Source: JBEKTY01 sp049515555 (GTDB lineage Bacteria; Planctomycetota; Planctomycetia; Pirellulales; Thermoguttaceae). Taken from it: 23,526 bases of DNA. Positions 1-8,764 of this stretch are shown in pieces (the stretch's first letter is position 1; each line of letters starts with the position of its first letter). Under the pieces are notes generated by a model, which made no database searches, had not been told where the DNA came from, and saw only the letters and a list, made by a program, of their open reading frames with translations. The position numbers and the translations under genes are program-made. The DNA lies in contig JBEKTY010000131.1 in assembly GCA_049515555.1 (NCBI GenBank), positions 1 through 23,526 of the forward strand, read 5' to 3'.

Positions 1-128
1 GCCCAGCCCGCCAGTAGGGCCGCAGATACACAGCGGTTGAAGAGCGGCTTGAAACCGAACACCTTGGCAACGACCTGGGTTCCGGCCGGGCTGATTTCCG
101 CCACGGTTTCTTGAGTGATTAGTTCCAT
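1..128 (-). CDS. Unknown protein, N-terminal part only (runs off the left edge)
   Basis: An open frame reads leftward from an ATG whose complement is at 126-128 and has no stop before the window edge, giving 42 residues that begin MELITQETVAEISPAG and continue into TQVVAKVFGFKPLFNRC. The start is supported by a clear GGAGG eight bases upstream on the minus strand. The fragment shows no domain that I recognise, no signal peptide and no membrane segment, so no function is assigned. It is transcribed away from the helicase gene at 432, so the roughly 300-bp gap between them would hold divergent promoters. Confidence 0.6.
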   Translation of the reverse strand, partial: MELITQETVAEISPAGTQVVAKVFGFKPLFNRCVSAALLAGW

Positions 129-171
129 GGGAGCTGCCTCCACCGACTGGGGCCACAGTCCTATAGCGACA

Positions 172-200
172 GGTGCCACTGCTGGCTCCTCCAACAGTGC
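172..200. repeat. Degenerate copy of the GTGCCACTGCTGG repeat
   Basis: The sequence GGTGCCACTGCTGGCTCCTC followed by CAACAGTGC matches the better-preserved copies at 210 and 3233 apart from changes in the central loop and right arm. It lies in the same direction as the copy at 210. It is a single half-element with no inverted partner of its own in the 303-bp gap. Confidence 0.75.
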
Positions 201-209
201 TTTTCACAT

Positions 210-274
210 GGGTGCCACTGCTGGCTTGTCCAGCAGTGTGAGAAGCACGGCTGGACAAGCCAGCAGTGGCACCC
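210..274. repeat. Inverted pair of GTGCCACTGCTGG repeats forming a long hairpin
   Basis: The arms at 210-238 and 246-274 are reverse complements over 29 positions with one mismatch, separated by only 7 bases. Each arm is itself a small palindrome (CACTGCTGG and CCAGCAGTG around a short loop), so both an extended hairpin and two small hairpins are possible. The same arms recur at 3233/3341 and 22280/22431. The remaining intergenic DNA up to the helicase gene shows no gene; a weak TTGACG at 342-347 lacks a convincing -10 box. Confidence 0.85.
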
Positions 275-431
275 GCGCACCCCAATCATAGCCGCTTCGG
301 TAGCACCGGTCGATAGTGGCGGTTGCAGCGCCCAACGGCGATTGACGCATTGCCGGCAGATAGCGAAAATAGACGGCGATTTCGGGGCGCCAGCCCCCCC
401 TACCATCAGGAACCGCCCGGGAGACCCCGTC

Positions 432-3179
432 ATGACGACCAAGACAGCCATCGCGAAGATCAAGCGTACCAAGCGGCTCACGCTGAAGGACCGGCTTTCC
501 CGGCTCACCTACCATCGAGCCTGCCAGCTTCTGGGGCCCAGCGGAGCGGAGTTGATCCGCCAGGGAGCGACTTACAATTTGATTGACATCGACCGCGACG
601 TGTATCTGGCGGGCGACCTGTTCCGGCTCAAACTGCCCCGCGCGGCCGGCGGCAAGAACCCCGTGGTGACCATCACCCTCATGGCCGACGCCCGGAACCG
701 CTTGCAATTCAACTGCACCGCCTGCCAGTCGATGTGCGAGCACGTGGGGGCGGCCGTGTCACTGGTGCTCGAGGAGAAGACGCCCCTGGGCCTGGCCGCC
801 GAGCCCGACGAGGAGCGGCCCCTGGAAACCCTGAGCGAGCCGGAGCTGATCGAACATGCCCTCCGCGAGCGCCAGGAGCGGGCCCGCAGCGAGAAGTTCC
901 GCTTCCACGCGGCCGACCCCCAGCGGCCCTGGACCGACTACACGATCACCAGCGCCCTGTCGGGAAAGAGCTACCGCGTGGCACTGCGGGGCCCGGAGCG
1001 GGGGCAATCTTACTGCTCGTGCCCCGACTTCCGCACCAATACGCTGGGCACCTGCAAGCATATCCTGCACGTGCTGCGGCGGGTGCGGCGGCGGTTCCCG
1101 GCGGCGGTGTGGGGGCGGCCCTACCGCAACCGCGAGGCCTTCGTCCACGTGCTGTACGGCGAGCAGCTTACGCTGCACCTGCAACTGCCGGAGCGGCCCG
1201 ACGCGCAACTGGCCAAGATCGCCGGCCCCCTGGCCGGCCCGGCCATCGACGACGTGCGGGGGCTGGTCGATTGCCTGGCCCGCCTGGAGCGGCTGGGCCA
1301 CACCGTCACTGTCTATCCCGACGCCGAGGAGGTCATCCAGCGGCGGCTCTTCGAGCGGCACATGACCGACCGCATGGCCGAGATCCAGCGCAACCCGGCC
1401 GGGCACCCCTTGCGCAAACAGTTGCTCAAGGTCGAGCTGCTGCCCTTCCAACTGGAAGGCATCGCCTTCGCCGCCGGGGCCGGCCGGGCGATCCTGGCCG
1501 ACGACATGGGCCTGGGCAAGACCATCCAAGGCGTGGGCACGGCCGAAATCCTGGCCCGCGAGGCCGGCATCAGCAAGGTCCTCGTGGTCTGCCCCGCCTC
1601 GCTCAAGTCGCAGTGGCGGAGCGAGATCCACCGCTTCGCCCAGCGCAGCGTGCAACTGGTCGTGGGCGGCGCCGCCCAGCGGGCCCGGCAGTACGACAAC
1701 GAAGCCTTCTTCACCGTCTGCAACTACGAGCAGGTGCTCCGCGACATCCTGGCCATCGAGCGCGTCCGCTGGGACCTGATCATCCTCGACGAAGGGCAGC
1801 GGATCAAAAACTGGGAGTCCAAGACGGCCCGAATGATGAAGGGCCTCCGCTCGCGCTTCGCCCTGGTCCTCAGCGGCACGCCCCTGGAGAACCGCCTGGA
1901 CGATCTGTACTCGGTAGTGCAGTTCGTCGACGACCGCCGCCTGCCGCCGGCCTTCCGCTTCTTCCACCGCCACCGCGTGGTGGACGAGGACGGCCGGGTG
2001 CTGGGCTACAAGAATCTGGACCAGTTGCGGGCCAATCTGCGGCCCATCCTCCGCCGCCGTACCCGCGAGTCGGTGCTCCAGCAGTTGCCGCCGCGCACCA
2101 GCGAGGTCGTCCGCATCCCGCCCACCGACGAGCAGGTCAAGCTGCACGGTGCGCACATGCAAATCGTGCAGATGATCGTCCGCAAGGCGTTCCTCACCGA
2201 AATGGACATGCTGCGGCTGCAAAAGGCCCTCCTCATGTGCCGCATGTCGGCCAACAGCACGTTCCTGGTCGAGAAGCAGTCGCCGGGCTATTCCAGCAAG
2301 CTGGAGTACCTGGGCGAATTGTTCGACGGCCTGTTCAACGAGCCCAACCGCAAGGCCCTGCTGTTCTCCGAATGGACCACCATGCTCGACCTGATCGAGC
2401 CCATGCTGAAGAAGCGCAAGCTGGACTTCGTGCGGCTGGACGGCTCCGTGCCGCAGAAGAAACGGCAGCAGTTGGTCAACCGCTTCCGCGAGGATCCCCG
2501 CTGCCGGCTGTTCATCACCACCAACGCCGGCTCGACGGGCCTCAACCTCCAGGCGGCCAACACGGTGATCAACGTCGATCTGCCCTGGAACCCGGCCGTG
2601 CTGGAGCAGCGGATCGGCCGGGCCCATCGCATGGGCCAGCAGCAGCCGGTGCAGGTCTACGTGCTGGTGACCGAGGAGACGATCGAAGAGGGCCTGCTGA
2701 AGACGCTCTCAGCCAAGCGGGACCTGGCCCTGGCGGCCCTCGATCCCGACTCCGACGTGACCTCGGTGGACCTGACCAGTGGGGTCGAGGAGCTGCGCCG
2801 CCGCCTGGAGGTGCTGCTGGGGGCGCAGCCCGAGGCGCCGTTGGACGTGTCGAAGAAGGAAGAGGTGGTCCAGCAGGCCGAGGACCTCGGCGCGCACCGC
2901 GACCGCGTGGCCGCCGCCGGCGGCGAGATGCTCGGCGCCGTGTTCAACTTCCTGGGCCAACTGGTCTCGCAGGGCACACCGGCGCCGCCGGCCGAGCCGC
3001 TGGTGGCCGAGGTCCGCGGCCGGCTGACCGAGTGCGTCGAGGAGGACGCCGCCGGCCGCCCGCGGCTGACCGTGACCCTGCCCGACCGCCGGGCCCTGGA
3101 TGCCCTGGCCCAGACCCTGGCCCGCCTGCTGGCCGTGGGCGCTGCCGGCGGCAACAACAGCGGCAAGCCGTCATCGTGA
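432..3179 (+). CDS. SNF2-family DNA-dependent ATPase/helicase with N-terminal SWIM zinc motifs
   Basis: This 915-residue protein carries the full set of SNF2 motifs: motif I DDMGLGKT with the lysine at about residue 363, motif II LDEGQ at about 452-456, motif III LSGTPLENRLDDL, and the C-terminal lobe ending NAGSTGLNLQAA and QRIGRAHRMGQ near residue 730. The N-terminal part has two zinc-binding signatures: C95-x2-C98-x3-C102-x-H104, and a classical SWIM motif C195-x-C197-x10-C208-x-H210. The family translocates on double-stranded DNA to remodel protein-DNA complexes; SWIM domains are thought to mediate DNA or protein contacts. I chose the ATG at 432 because GGGAGA lies seven bases upstream; a TTG at 342 in the same frame has no such support. 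Motif II is DEGQ rather than the usual DEAH/DEGH. The last 130 residues match no domain I recognise. No restriction or defence partner is adjacent, so its role here is unknown. Confidence 0.93.
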   Translation: MTTKTAIAKIKRTKRLTLKDRLSRLTYHRACQLLGPSGAELIRQGATYNLIDIDRDVYLAGDLFRLKLPRAAGGKNPVVTITLMADARNRLQFNCTACQSMCEHVGAAVSLVLEEKTPLGLAAEPDEERPLETLSEPELIEHALRERQERARSEKFRFHAADPQRPWTDYTITSALSGKSYRVALRGPERGQSYCSCPDFRTNTLGTCKHILHVLRRVRRRFPAAVWGRPYRNREAFVHVLYGEQLTLHLQLPERPDAQLAKIAGPLAGPAIDDVRGLVDCLARLERLGHTVTVYPDAEEVIQRRLFERHMTDRMAEIQRNPAGHPLRKQLLKVELLPFQLEGIAFAAGAGRAILADDMGLGKTIQGVGTAEILAREAGISKVLVVCPASLKSQWRSEIHRFAQRSVQLVVGGAAQRARQYDNEAFFTVCNYEQVLRDILAIERVRWDLIILDEGQRIKNWESKTARMMKGLRSRFALVLSGTPLENRLDDLYSVVQFVDDRRLPPAFRFFHRHRVVDEDGRVLGYKNLDQLRANLRPILRRRTRESVLQQLPPRTSEVVRIPPTDEQVKLHGAHMQIVQMIVRKAFLTEMDMLRLQKALLMCRMSANSTFLVEKQSPGYSSKLEYLGELFDGLFNEPNRKALLFSEWTTMLDLIEPMLKKRKLDFVRLDGSVPQKKRQQLVNRFREDPRCRLFITTNAGSTGLNLQAANTVINVDLPWNPAVLEQRIGRAHRMGQQQPVQVYVLVTEETIEEGLLKTLSAKRDLALAALDPDSDVTSVDLTSGVEELRRRLEVLLGAQPEAPLDVSKKEEVVQQAEDLGAHRDRVAAAGGEMLGAVFNFLGQLVSQGTPAPPAEPLVAEVRGRLTECVEEDAAGRPRLTVTLPDRRALDALAQTLARLLAVGAAGGNNSGKPSS

Positions 3180-3180
3180 A

Positions 3181-3225
3181 ATGGGGATGTTTGTGTCCCC
3201 TTCCGGCCGAAGGGGACAGTCCCAT
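3181..3225. repeat. AGGGGAC/GTCCCC palindromic repeat
   Basis: A perfect 9-bp stem, GTCCCCTTC and GAAGGGGAC around CGGCC, lies at 3195-3217 immediately after the helicase stop, flanked by ATGGGGA on the left and AGTCCCAT on the right. There is no T-run after the stem, so it is not a standard intrinsic terminator, although it could stabilise the 3' end of the transcript. Related sequences occur inside the genes at 4798 and 15799 and at about 14041. Confidence 0.7.
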
Positions 3226-3232
3226 GTTCGCC

Positions 3233-3369
3233 GGGTGCCACTGCTGGCTTGTCCAGCAGTGTCCGCCGGGCCCGAGAAGCCCTCCTATCCGCGGGCAACG
3301 AACCTCAAAGACCAAGCGCTCCCGCCACGCCATAAAGAAGCACTGCTGGACGAGCCAGCAGTGGCACCC
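3233..3369. repeat. Inverted pair of GTGCCACTGCTGG repeats, widely spaced
   Basis: The left copy is at about 3233-3262 and the reverse-complement copy at 3341-3369, with about 78 bases between them. The left copy matches the arm at 210 closely; the right copy has CGAGCC where others have CAAGCC. The DNA between the arms shows no gene. The pair fills most of the gap between the helicase stop and the promoter at 3433. Confidence 0.85.
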
Positions 3370-3432
3370 AATCCCGGCAGAGGAGAGGGGAATTCGGATT
3401 CGGCTCCGCGTGGCCGAGTTTTCCCCGTAAAC

Positions 3433-3462
3433 TGGACATTCGCTTGGCGGGGAGGCTATAAT
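3433..3462 (+). promoter_or_regulatory. Sigma-70-like promoter for the secreted-protein cluster
   Basis: TGGACA at 3433-3438 and a perfect TATAAT at 3457-3462 are separated by 18 bases. They lie about 80 bases upstream of the ATG at 3541 in an otherwise GC-rich stretch. A similar box pair precedes the lipoprotein gene at 20771. Transcription from here would cover 3541-8757 and perhaps the gene at 8835. Confidence 0.65.
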
Positions 3463-3540
3463 TTTCGGCACTTACGGGCTGTGCGCCGTGCGCCCTTATT
3501 CATTGTTCCCCCATTTCCGCTGGCAAAAGGAAGACGATCT

Positions 3541-4794
3541 ATGAAGCGCGCTACGATCTGCTGCGAATTGGTTTTGGCCGGTCTGTCGATGTTGCTGTTT
3601 GCCGCCGCCGATTGGCCGCAGTTTTTGGGCCCCGGCGGCGCGAGCGTGTCGGCCGAGAAGGGGCTGCCCGTGAAGTGGAGCGCCACGCAGAACGTTGTGT
3701 GGAAGACGGCCCTGCCCGGCGCCGGGGCCTCCAGCCCGATTGTGCTGGGGGATAAGATCTTCGTGACCGCTTACAGCGGCTACGGGACGGGCGACGACAA
3801 GGGCACGTCCGAGGATCTGATGCGGCACGTGCTGTGCCTGGATGCGGCCGGCGGCAAGATTCTGTGGCAGAAGAGCGTCAAGGCCGAGCTCCCGGAGGCC
3901 GGCTACGGCAGCTTCGTCCTCGAGCACGGTTACGCCTCGGGCACGCCGGCCACCGACGGCAAGGCGATCTACGTCTTCTTCGGCCGCTCCGGCGCGTATG
4001 CCTTCAGCCTGGCGGGCGAGCAGTTGTGGCACGCCGACGTGGGCACGAAAACCCACAACTGGGGCAGCGGCACGTCGCCGCTCCTGGCCGGCGATCTGGT
4101 GGTTATCAACGCCAGCGTGGAAAGCGGGAGCCTCGTGGCCCTCGACAAGGCCAGCGGCAAGGAGGCCTGGCGGGTGCGCGGCATAGTGCAATCGTGGAGC
4201 ACGCCCGCTCTGCTCACTCCGGCCGACGGCAAGCCAGAGCTGGTCGTCAGCCTGCAGGGCAAAGTCTTGGGGTTGGACCCTGTCACCGGCCAGCAGTTGT
4301 GGACCTGTGCCGGAGTACCCGACTACGTGTGCCCCGCCGTGCTCACCCATGGCGACGTGGCCTACGTAACCGGGGCCCGCAAGGCGGTGATCATGGCCAT
4401 TCGCGGCGGCGGCCGCGGCGACGTTACCAAGTCGCACAAACTATGGGAAGTGCCGGGAGGCAGCAAAGTTCCCACCCCGCTCTGGGACGACGGCAACTTG
4501 TACTGGGTCGCCGATACCGGAATCGCCTGGTGCGTCAGTGCCAAGACCGGCGAGTTGGTGTACCAGAAGCGGCTGGGGCTTGGCAAGGTGTATGCCTCGC
4601 TGCTGCTGGCCGACGGGAAGTTGTACGCCGTCAGCCGGACCAAGGGCGCGGTGGTGTATGCCGCCGGGCCGGCCTTCAAGGAACTGGCCCACAACGACCT
4701 GGGCGACGCCAGCCTGTTCAACGCCAGCCCGGTGCCCTGCCAGGGCCGGTTCCTGCTGCGGTCCGATCGGTTCCTGTATTGCATAGGGGAATAA
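3541..4794 (+). CDS. Secreted PQQ-like beta-propeller repeat protein
   Basis: The 417-residue product starts with a signal peptide (MKRATICCELVLAGLSMLLF, likely cut after AAA near residue 23). The mature part opens with DWPQFLGPGG, a start typical of the planctomycete PQQ-like WD-type propeller family. Blades are visible as repeated pairs such as LCLDAAGGKILWQK, VALDKASGKEAWRV, LGLDPVTGQQLWTC and VSAKTGELVYQK. Such propellers usually serve as binding scaffolds; there is no sign that PQQ is bound or that the protein is a dehydrogenase. The ATG at 3541 is chosen because AAGGAAG lies seven bases upstream and the signal peptide begins there, although the frame is open for about 440 bases further up. 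The next gene starts 3 bp after the stop, so the two are almost certainly co-translated. The likely location is the periplasm or cell surface. Confidence 0.92.
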   Translation: MKRATICCELVLAGLSMLLFAAADWPQFLGPGGASVSAEKGLPVKWSATQNVVWKTALPGAGASSPIVLGDKIFVTAYSGYGTGDDKGTSEDLMRHVLCLDAAGGKILWQKSVKAELPEAGYGSFVLEHGYASGTPATDGKAIYVFFGRSGAYAFSLAGEQLWHADVGTKTHNWGSGTSPLLAGDLVVINASVESGSLVALDKASGKEAWRVRGIVQSWSTPALLTPADGKPELVVSLQGKVLGLDPVTGQQLWTCAGVPDYVCPAVLTHGDVAYVTGARKAVIMAIRGGGRGDVTKSHKLWEVPGGSKVPTPLWDDGNLYWVADTGIAWCVSAKTGELVYQKRLGLGKVYASLLLADGKLYAVSRTKGAVVYAAGPAFKELAHNDLGDASLFNASPVPCQGRFLLRSDRFLYCIGE

Positions 4795-4797
4795 CCA

Positions 4798-7700
4798 ATG
4801 ACCGTTCGCCGTGAATTCAACCGTGGATGTACGTTGTGGGCAAGCCTGGCCCTGTTGGTTTGGGTTTCGCCCTTGCTCGCGGCAACCTACTACGTATGGC
4901 CTGATGGCAACGACCAGGCCGATGGGAAGAGCCCGCCCACGGCCTTTCAGACCATTCGGCAGGCCGCCCACGCGCTGGATCACGGCGATGCCTTGGTGCT
5001 GGCGCCGGGTACGTATCGCGGCGCGGTGCTGCTGGCCGAGCGCTTCAGCGCCGACGGATCGGAAATGCTGATCACCGGCGACGAGAGCGGCCGCCTGAGC
5101 GGCCGAGCGGCCGGGCCGGTAGTGATTCGCTGCGACGACCCGGCCCTGCCCGCCCTGGATATCCACCGCTTCCGCAACGTGCGGGTTTCCGGGCTGACGT
5201 TCCGCGGGCCGGGCCAGGGGCTGGCCGTCGGGCAGACTTCGGGCCTGATGGTCGAGCGGTGCAGTTTCGAGGGGCTGAGCCGGGGCCTGGCGGTTCGCCA
5301 GTGCCAGGATGTCCGAGTGGAAAGCTCGGTCTTCAGCCGCTGCATGCTGGGTATTCTCTGCCACAGCTCGGTGCGGACGCGGCTGGCGCATCTGACGGTC
5401 GTCGGGGCGTCGTCGGTGGGCCTCTTGGTGTTGTCCTCCGGCGAGGGGCGGCTGTGCAATTCGCTCTTGACCGGCAACAATACCAACCTGATTGCCGACG
5501 AGATTTCCGCGCCCGCCTGGACCAGCGACTATAACGTGCTGGAGGGCAGCACGGGTCCCTGGGGCGGCGTGCCCGCCGTGGCCAAGGTCTACGAATGGTC
5601 GTCGGCCTCGGGCCAGGACCGCCACAGCGTGCACGTGGCGCCGGCCTTCCAGGACCCGAACAAGCCAGACTTGCACCCGGCGGCGGCGGTGACTTGGGGC
5701 GGCGGGCTGCCGGGCGCCCGCGTGGGCCGCAGCCTGGACCCCAAGGTCGAGCTGGACCGCGACGGCCGGCCGCTGGCGGCGCGTGAGGGCCGCGTCGGGG
5801 CCGGGGCCTACGCTTACCCCGCCGAGCCCCAGCCGGGCCCCGGCTGGCGGCGGCTGGCGGTCGATCTCGGCGGCCGCGGGCCGCGGCAGAGCGCCGCCGT
5901 GTACAAGCCCGACGGCAGCCTCGTGCGCACGCTCCTGGCCGACGCGGCCGGCGCACACGAATTGTGGTGGGACGGCCGCGACGATCTGGGCCAGCCCCTG
6001 CCCGCCGGGCGCTACCAGGTGCGGGCCATAACGCACGACGCCCGGCTCCTGGACGACGGCGCCGTGGGCGACAACGGCAATCCGCAAAGCGCATACAATT
6101 GCGACAATGCCGACCGGGTCGTGCCGCTGCCCGACGGCGGTTTCGTGGTCACTACGATTTACGACGAGGCGGGCTACCCGCTGCGGCGCTATTCGGCCAG
6201 CGGCCAGGGGGTCTTCGCTTCCAATCTGGCCCAGAAAGACTACGCCGCGATTGCCGCGGCCGTAACCGTGCCGCCGAAGGCGACAGTCCCGATTTCGTCG
6301 GCCGAAAATCGGGGCAGTCCCCGTGAACAGTCGCCCGCGGCCGGCGACGATCTGTACGGCGTCGTGGGCGCCGGGGCCGACTCGCGGTTGGTCCGCATCG
6401 TGCTTCCCGGTGACCGGGCCCTAATGGCCAGCGGGGCCGAGGATTACCGGCCCTTCGCCGGCCAGGAGAAGCCGGGCCTGGTTACCGGGCTGGCCGTGCT
6501 CGGCGGCCGGGCATACGTCGCCGCCGGCGGAATGCAGGTGGTGCGGGTGCTCGACCTGGCCACCGGGGCACGCACGGCCGACTGGCCGCTGCCCGCAGTC
6601 GCCGACCTGGCGGCCGACCGGCAGGGCACGCTATGGGCCATTTCCGGCCCGGACGTGGTGGCCCTGGACTCCGCCGGGCGTGTCGCCCGCCGCTTCCCGG
6701 CCGGATTGGCCAAACCAAGTTACCTGGCAGCGGGCGTCGGCCGCCTGGCCGTGGTAGACCGTGCGGCCGCCAGGCTGGCCGTCCTGGATGCGGCCAACGG
6801 CCGGGTGCTTCGCACCCTCGGCCAACCGCGCGGGGCCGGCCAGTGGACGCCGGTGGGACCGGATACGCTCCGCGATCCGCGGGGCTGCGCCTTCCTCGGC
6901 GACGGCCGCTTGGTGCTCACCGAGCACGCCCGCGTCCGCATCTTGTGGCCCGACAGCGGCCGCATCAGCATGGACATCCTCAGCAACTTCATGGACGAGG
7001 CCGTGGTCCATCCCACCAAGCCGGAATTCCTGTACTGCTGGCTGGGCGTGTTCCGCGTCGATCCGAAAACGGGCGCGTGGACCTGGCTGGTGGAAGAACC
7101 GCAAGGCATGACCACCCCGCCGGACAAGGACGGAAAAACGCAGGCCTACCGCTACGGGTCGCCCTCGCTGGCGGTGGTTCTGAGCGGCCGGCCTTTCGTG
7201 GCCTATGCCACGGGCGACGAGAAGCTGTACATGTTCGACGTCAGCGATCCGCTGCGGCCGCGCTTGGCCATGCGGCCCTCGCCCGCCCAGAAGGTGCTGC
7301 GCCTGGTGCCGTACTCGATCATCTCGTTCGCCCCCGGCGGCGATATCCTGGCCAACGCCGACAACTACGGCCTGGCGTTCGCCCGCATCCCGTACAAGGG
7401 TCTGGATGCCCGGGGCGACCCGCAATACGACTTCGCCCATCCGGTAAAACTGGGCCCGGTGCAGGACCCCAGCCCGCGCGGCATGAAGTGCATCAACGCC
7501 CCCTCGTGCGATCGCGTGACCGGCGAGATCTATTACCTGGCGGTCACGGAACTGAACAAGAAGATGGTGCCCGCCTGGGGCGCCGATGGCACGGGAGTGG
7601 GCAAGAGCGACGCGGCGGGCCGGCCGCTGTGGTTCGCGCCCAGCTCGGGCGGGAACTACCAGTCGGGAGCGGTGGTCAACGACGGTCGCTCGGCCTGGTA

Positions 7701-8757
7701 CTTCGCCGGCAAGAGCTTCGGCGGCCAGATCGACGTGTTCGACCCCGACGGCCTGCGCGTGACCACGGGCAACTGGAGCTGGCCCTGCAACTACTCGATC
7801 GGATTCGTGGACATGCGCTACGGCGTGCAGCCCTATCTGCGGCCCGACGGCAAGGCGGGCGCCTACGTCGAAGACGACGCCATCGGCCGCTTCGGCCGCT
7901 GCCGCCTGGACGGTGCGGAAACCGTCCAGCGCAGCCGGGCCGACTTCGACTGGACCCCCACGGGCGCGGCGGCCGGCGCACCGCCCGACGCTCACCGCAC
8001 CGAAGGCAAGGGCCTGGAGCAATCGCTGGTGATCGCCAAGGTGCCGCCGCTAAAGGTCGACGGCGACTGGACGGCCTGGGCCCGGGCCGGCGTCGTGCCG
8101 CAGATCGTGGCCCTGCCCATCCCCAACTATGCCCGCAACTGGCCCGACGGACTGTGGCAGACCTTCCGCGCCGGCACGGCTATCGGCGCCGTGGCCCACG
8201 ACGGCCGCAACCTCTATACATATTTCCTCGTGGCCGACGACACGATGCACTTCGACGCCGAGCAGCCCGGCCGGATGTGGGAGTTCGACAGCGTCGAGCT
8301 GTGGGCCGAGGAGGAGCAGATCGGCCTGGGGTTCGTCAAGAGCGGCCCGGCCGCCCTGTGGAAGTACCGCTACCACAACCGGGAAGGCAAAGAGTGGTCG
8401 GCCAACTACGCCATGCCCGAGGGCGCCGTTTGGGGCGCCAAGCTGGCCGACCTGGCCGCCCATCCGCTGGGCCGGCAACTGGCCTCCTTCACGGGCGTCT
8501 CAATGGCCGGACGCAGCGGGTACGCCCTGATGGGCCGCATCCCGCTTGCGGAGATCATGCTGGTGGGCGGCATCGCCGGCCGCAAGGGCGGCCAGATCCT
8601 GCCCGCCACCGGCGCACCCGGCGAGATCATCCGCCTGGCCGTGGCCTTCGGGGGCATCAGCGCCTGGGGCCGCGAGCAAGACTTCAAGGTCAACTGGCCG
8701 GCCACGCTCATGTATTCCGATCCCACGCGGAGCATGCCCTTCGTGCTGGGGCGCTGA
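4798..8757 (+). CDS. Large secreted protein: beta-helix, FlgD-like, propeller and CBM9-like domains
   Basis: This 1319-residue protein has a signal peptide (residues 1-29, ending LLAATYY). Residues about 30-310 form a right-handed parallel beta-helix, opening YYVWPDGNDQADGKSPPTAF and containing repeated V-x-V-x-x-x-x-F turns. Residues about 370-412 look like a FlgD-type Ig domain (LVRTLLADAAGAHELWWDG). Residues 430-1060 read as an NHL/propeller-like region. Residues about 1072-1319 resemble a CBM9-type carbohydrate-binding domain (PPLKVDGDWTAW, then WEFDSVELWAEEE). The ATG follows the previous stop by 3 bp and uses AGGGGA at the end of that gene as its ribosome site. No catalytic residues can be assigned with confidence, so polysaccharide binding or a surface role is inferred. 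A palindromic repeat forms an in-frame segment at about residues 495-508. Confidence 0.9.
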   Translation: MTVRREFNRGCTLWASLALLVWVSPLLAATYYVWPDGNDQADGKSPPTAFQTIRQAAHALDHGDALVLAPGTYRGAVLLAERFSADGSEMLITGDESGRLSGRAAGPVVIRCDDPALPALDIHRFRNVRVSGLTFRGPGQGLAVGQTSGLMVERCSFEGLSRGLAVRQCQDVRVESSVFSRCMLGILCHSSVRTRLAHLTVVGASSVGLLVLSSGEGRLCNSLLTGNNTNLIADEISAPAWTSDYNVLEGSTGPWGGVPAVAKVYEWSSASGQDRHSVHVAPAFQDPNKPDLHPAAAVTWGGGLPGARVGRSLDPKVELDRDGRPLAAREGRVGAGAYAYPAEPQPGPGWRRLAVDLGGRGPRQSAAVYKPDGSLVRTLLADAAGAHELWWDGRDDLGQPLPAGRYQVRAITHDARLLDDGAVGDNGNPQSAYNCDNADRVVPLPDGGFVVTTIYDEAGYPLRRYSASGQGVFASNLAQKDYAAIAAAVTVPPKATVPISSAENRGSPREQSPAAGDDLYGVVGAGADSRLVRIVLPGDRALMASGAEDYRPFAGQEKPGLVTGLAVLGGRAYVAAGGMQVVRVLDLATGARTADWPLPAVADLAADRQGTLWAISGPDVVALDSAGRVARRFPAGLAKPSYLAAGVGRLAVVDRAAARLAVLDAANGRVLRTLGQPRGAGQWTPVGPDTLRDPRGCAFLGDGRLVLTEHARVRILWPDSGRISMDILSNFMDEAVVHPTKPEFLYCWLGVFRVDPKTGAWTWLVEEPQGMTTPPDKDGKTQAYRYGSPSLAVVLSGRPFVAYATGDEKLYMFDVSDPLRPRLAMRPSPAQKVLRLVPYSIISFAPGGDILANADNYGLAFARIPYKGLDARGDPQYDFAHPVKLGPVQDPSPRGMKCINAPSCDRVTGEIYYLAVTELNKKMVPAWGADGTGVGKSDAAGRPLWFAPSSGGNYQSGAVVNDGRSAWYFAGKSFGGQIDVFDPDGLRVTTGNWSWPCNYSIGFVDMRYGVQPYLRPDGKAGAYVEDDAIGRFGRCRLDGAETVQRSRADFDWTPTGAAAGAPPDAHRTEGKGLEQSLVIAKVPPLKVDGDWTAWARAGVVPQIVALPIPNYARNWPDGLWQTFRAGTAIGAVAHDGRNLYTYFLVADDTMHFDAEQPGRMWEFDSVELWAEEEQIGLGFVKSGPAALWKYRYHNREGKEWSANYAMPEGAVWGAKLADLAAHPLGRQLASFTGVSMAGRSGYALMGRIPLAEIMLVGGIAGRKGGQILPATGAPGEIIRLAVAFGGISAWGREQDFKVNWPATLMYSDPTRSMPFVLGR
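6278..6323. repeat. Intragenic AGGGGAC/GTCCCC-type palindrome
   Basis: An imperfect inverted repeat of about 19 bp lies inside the large secreted protein gene: GGCGACAGTCCCGATTTCG on the left, and on the right CGAAAATCGG running into GGCAGTCCCC. It encodes residues ATVPISSAENRGSPRE at about 493-508, which interrupt the propeller-like region in a glycine- and proline-rich loop. The reading frame is kept. The arms resemble the intergenic family at 3181 and the intragenic one at 17115. Confidence 0.75.
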
Positions 8758-8764
8758 CGCATGT

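Noticed and set aside
342..431. TTG start of the helicase at 342
   Set aside because: No ribosome site precedes it, whereas GGGAGA precedes the ATG at 432.
3195..3217. Intrinsic terminator after the helicase gene
   Set aside because: The stem is strong but no T-run follows. The sequence belongs to a dispersed repeat family that also occurs inside genes.
734..3430. A long overlapping plus-strand frame across the helicase gene, and an antisense frame at 759-2627
   Set aside because: Both overlap the well-supported SNF2 motifs and translate to low-complexity Arg/Pro/Gly/Ala-rich sequence typical of shadow frames in GC-rich DNA.
4441..6087. Antisense open frame across the junction of the two secreted-protein genes
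   Set aside because: It runs against two genes with signal peptides and family motifs, and has no ribosome site or domain.
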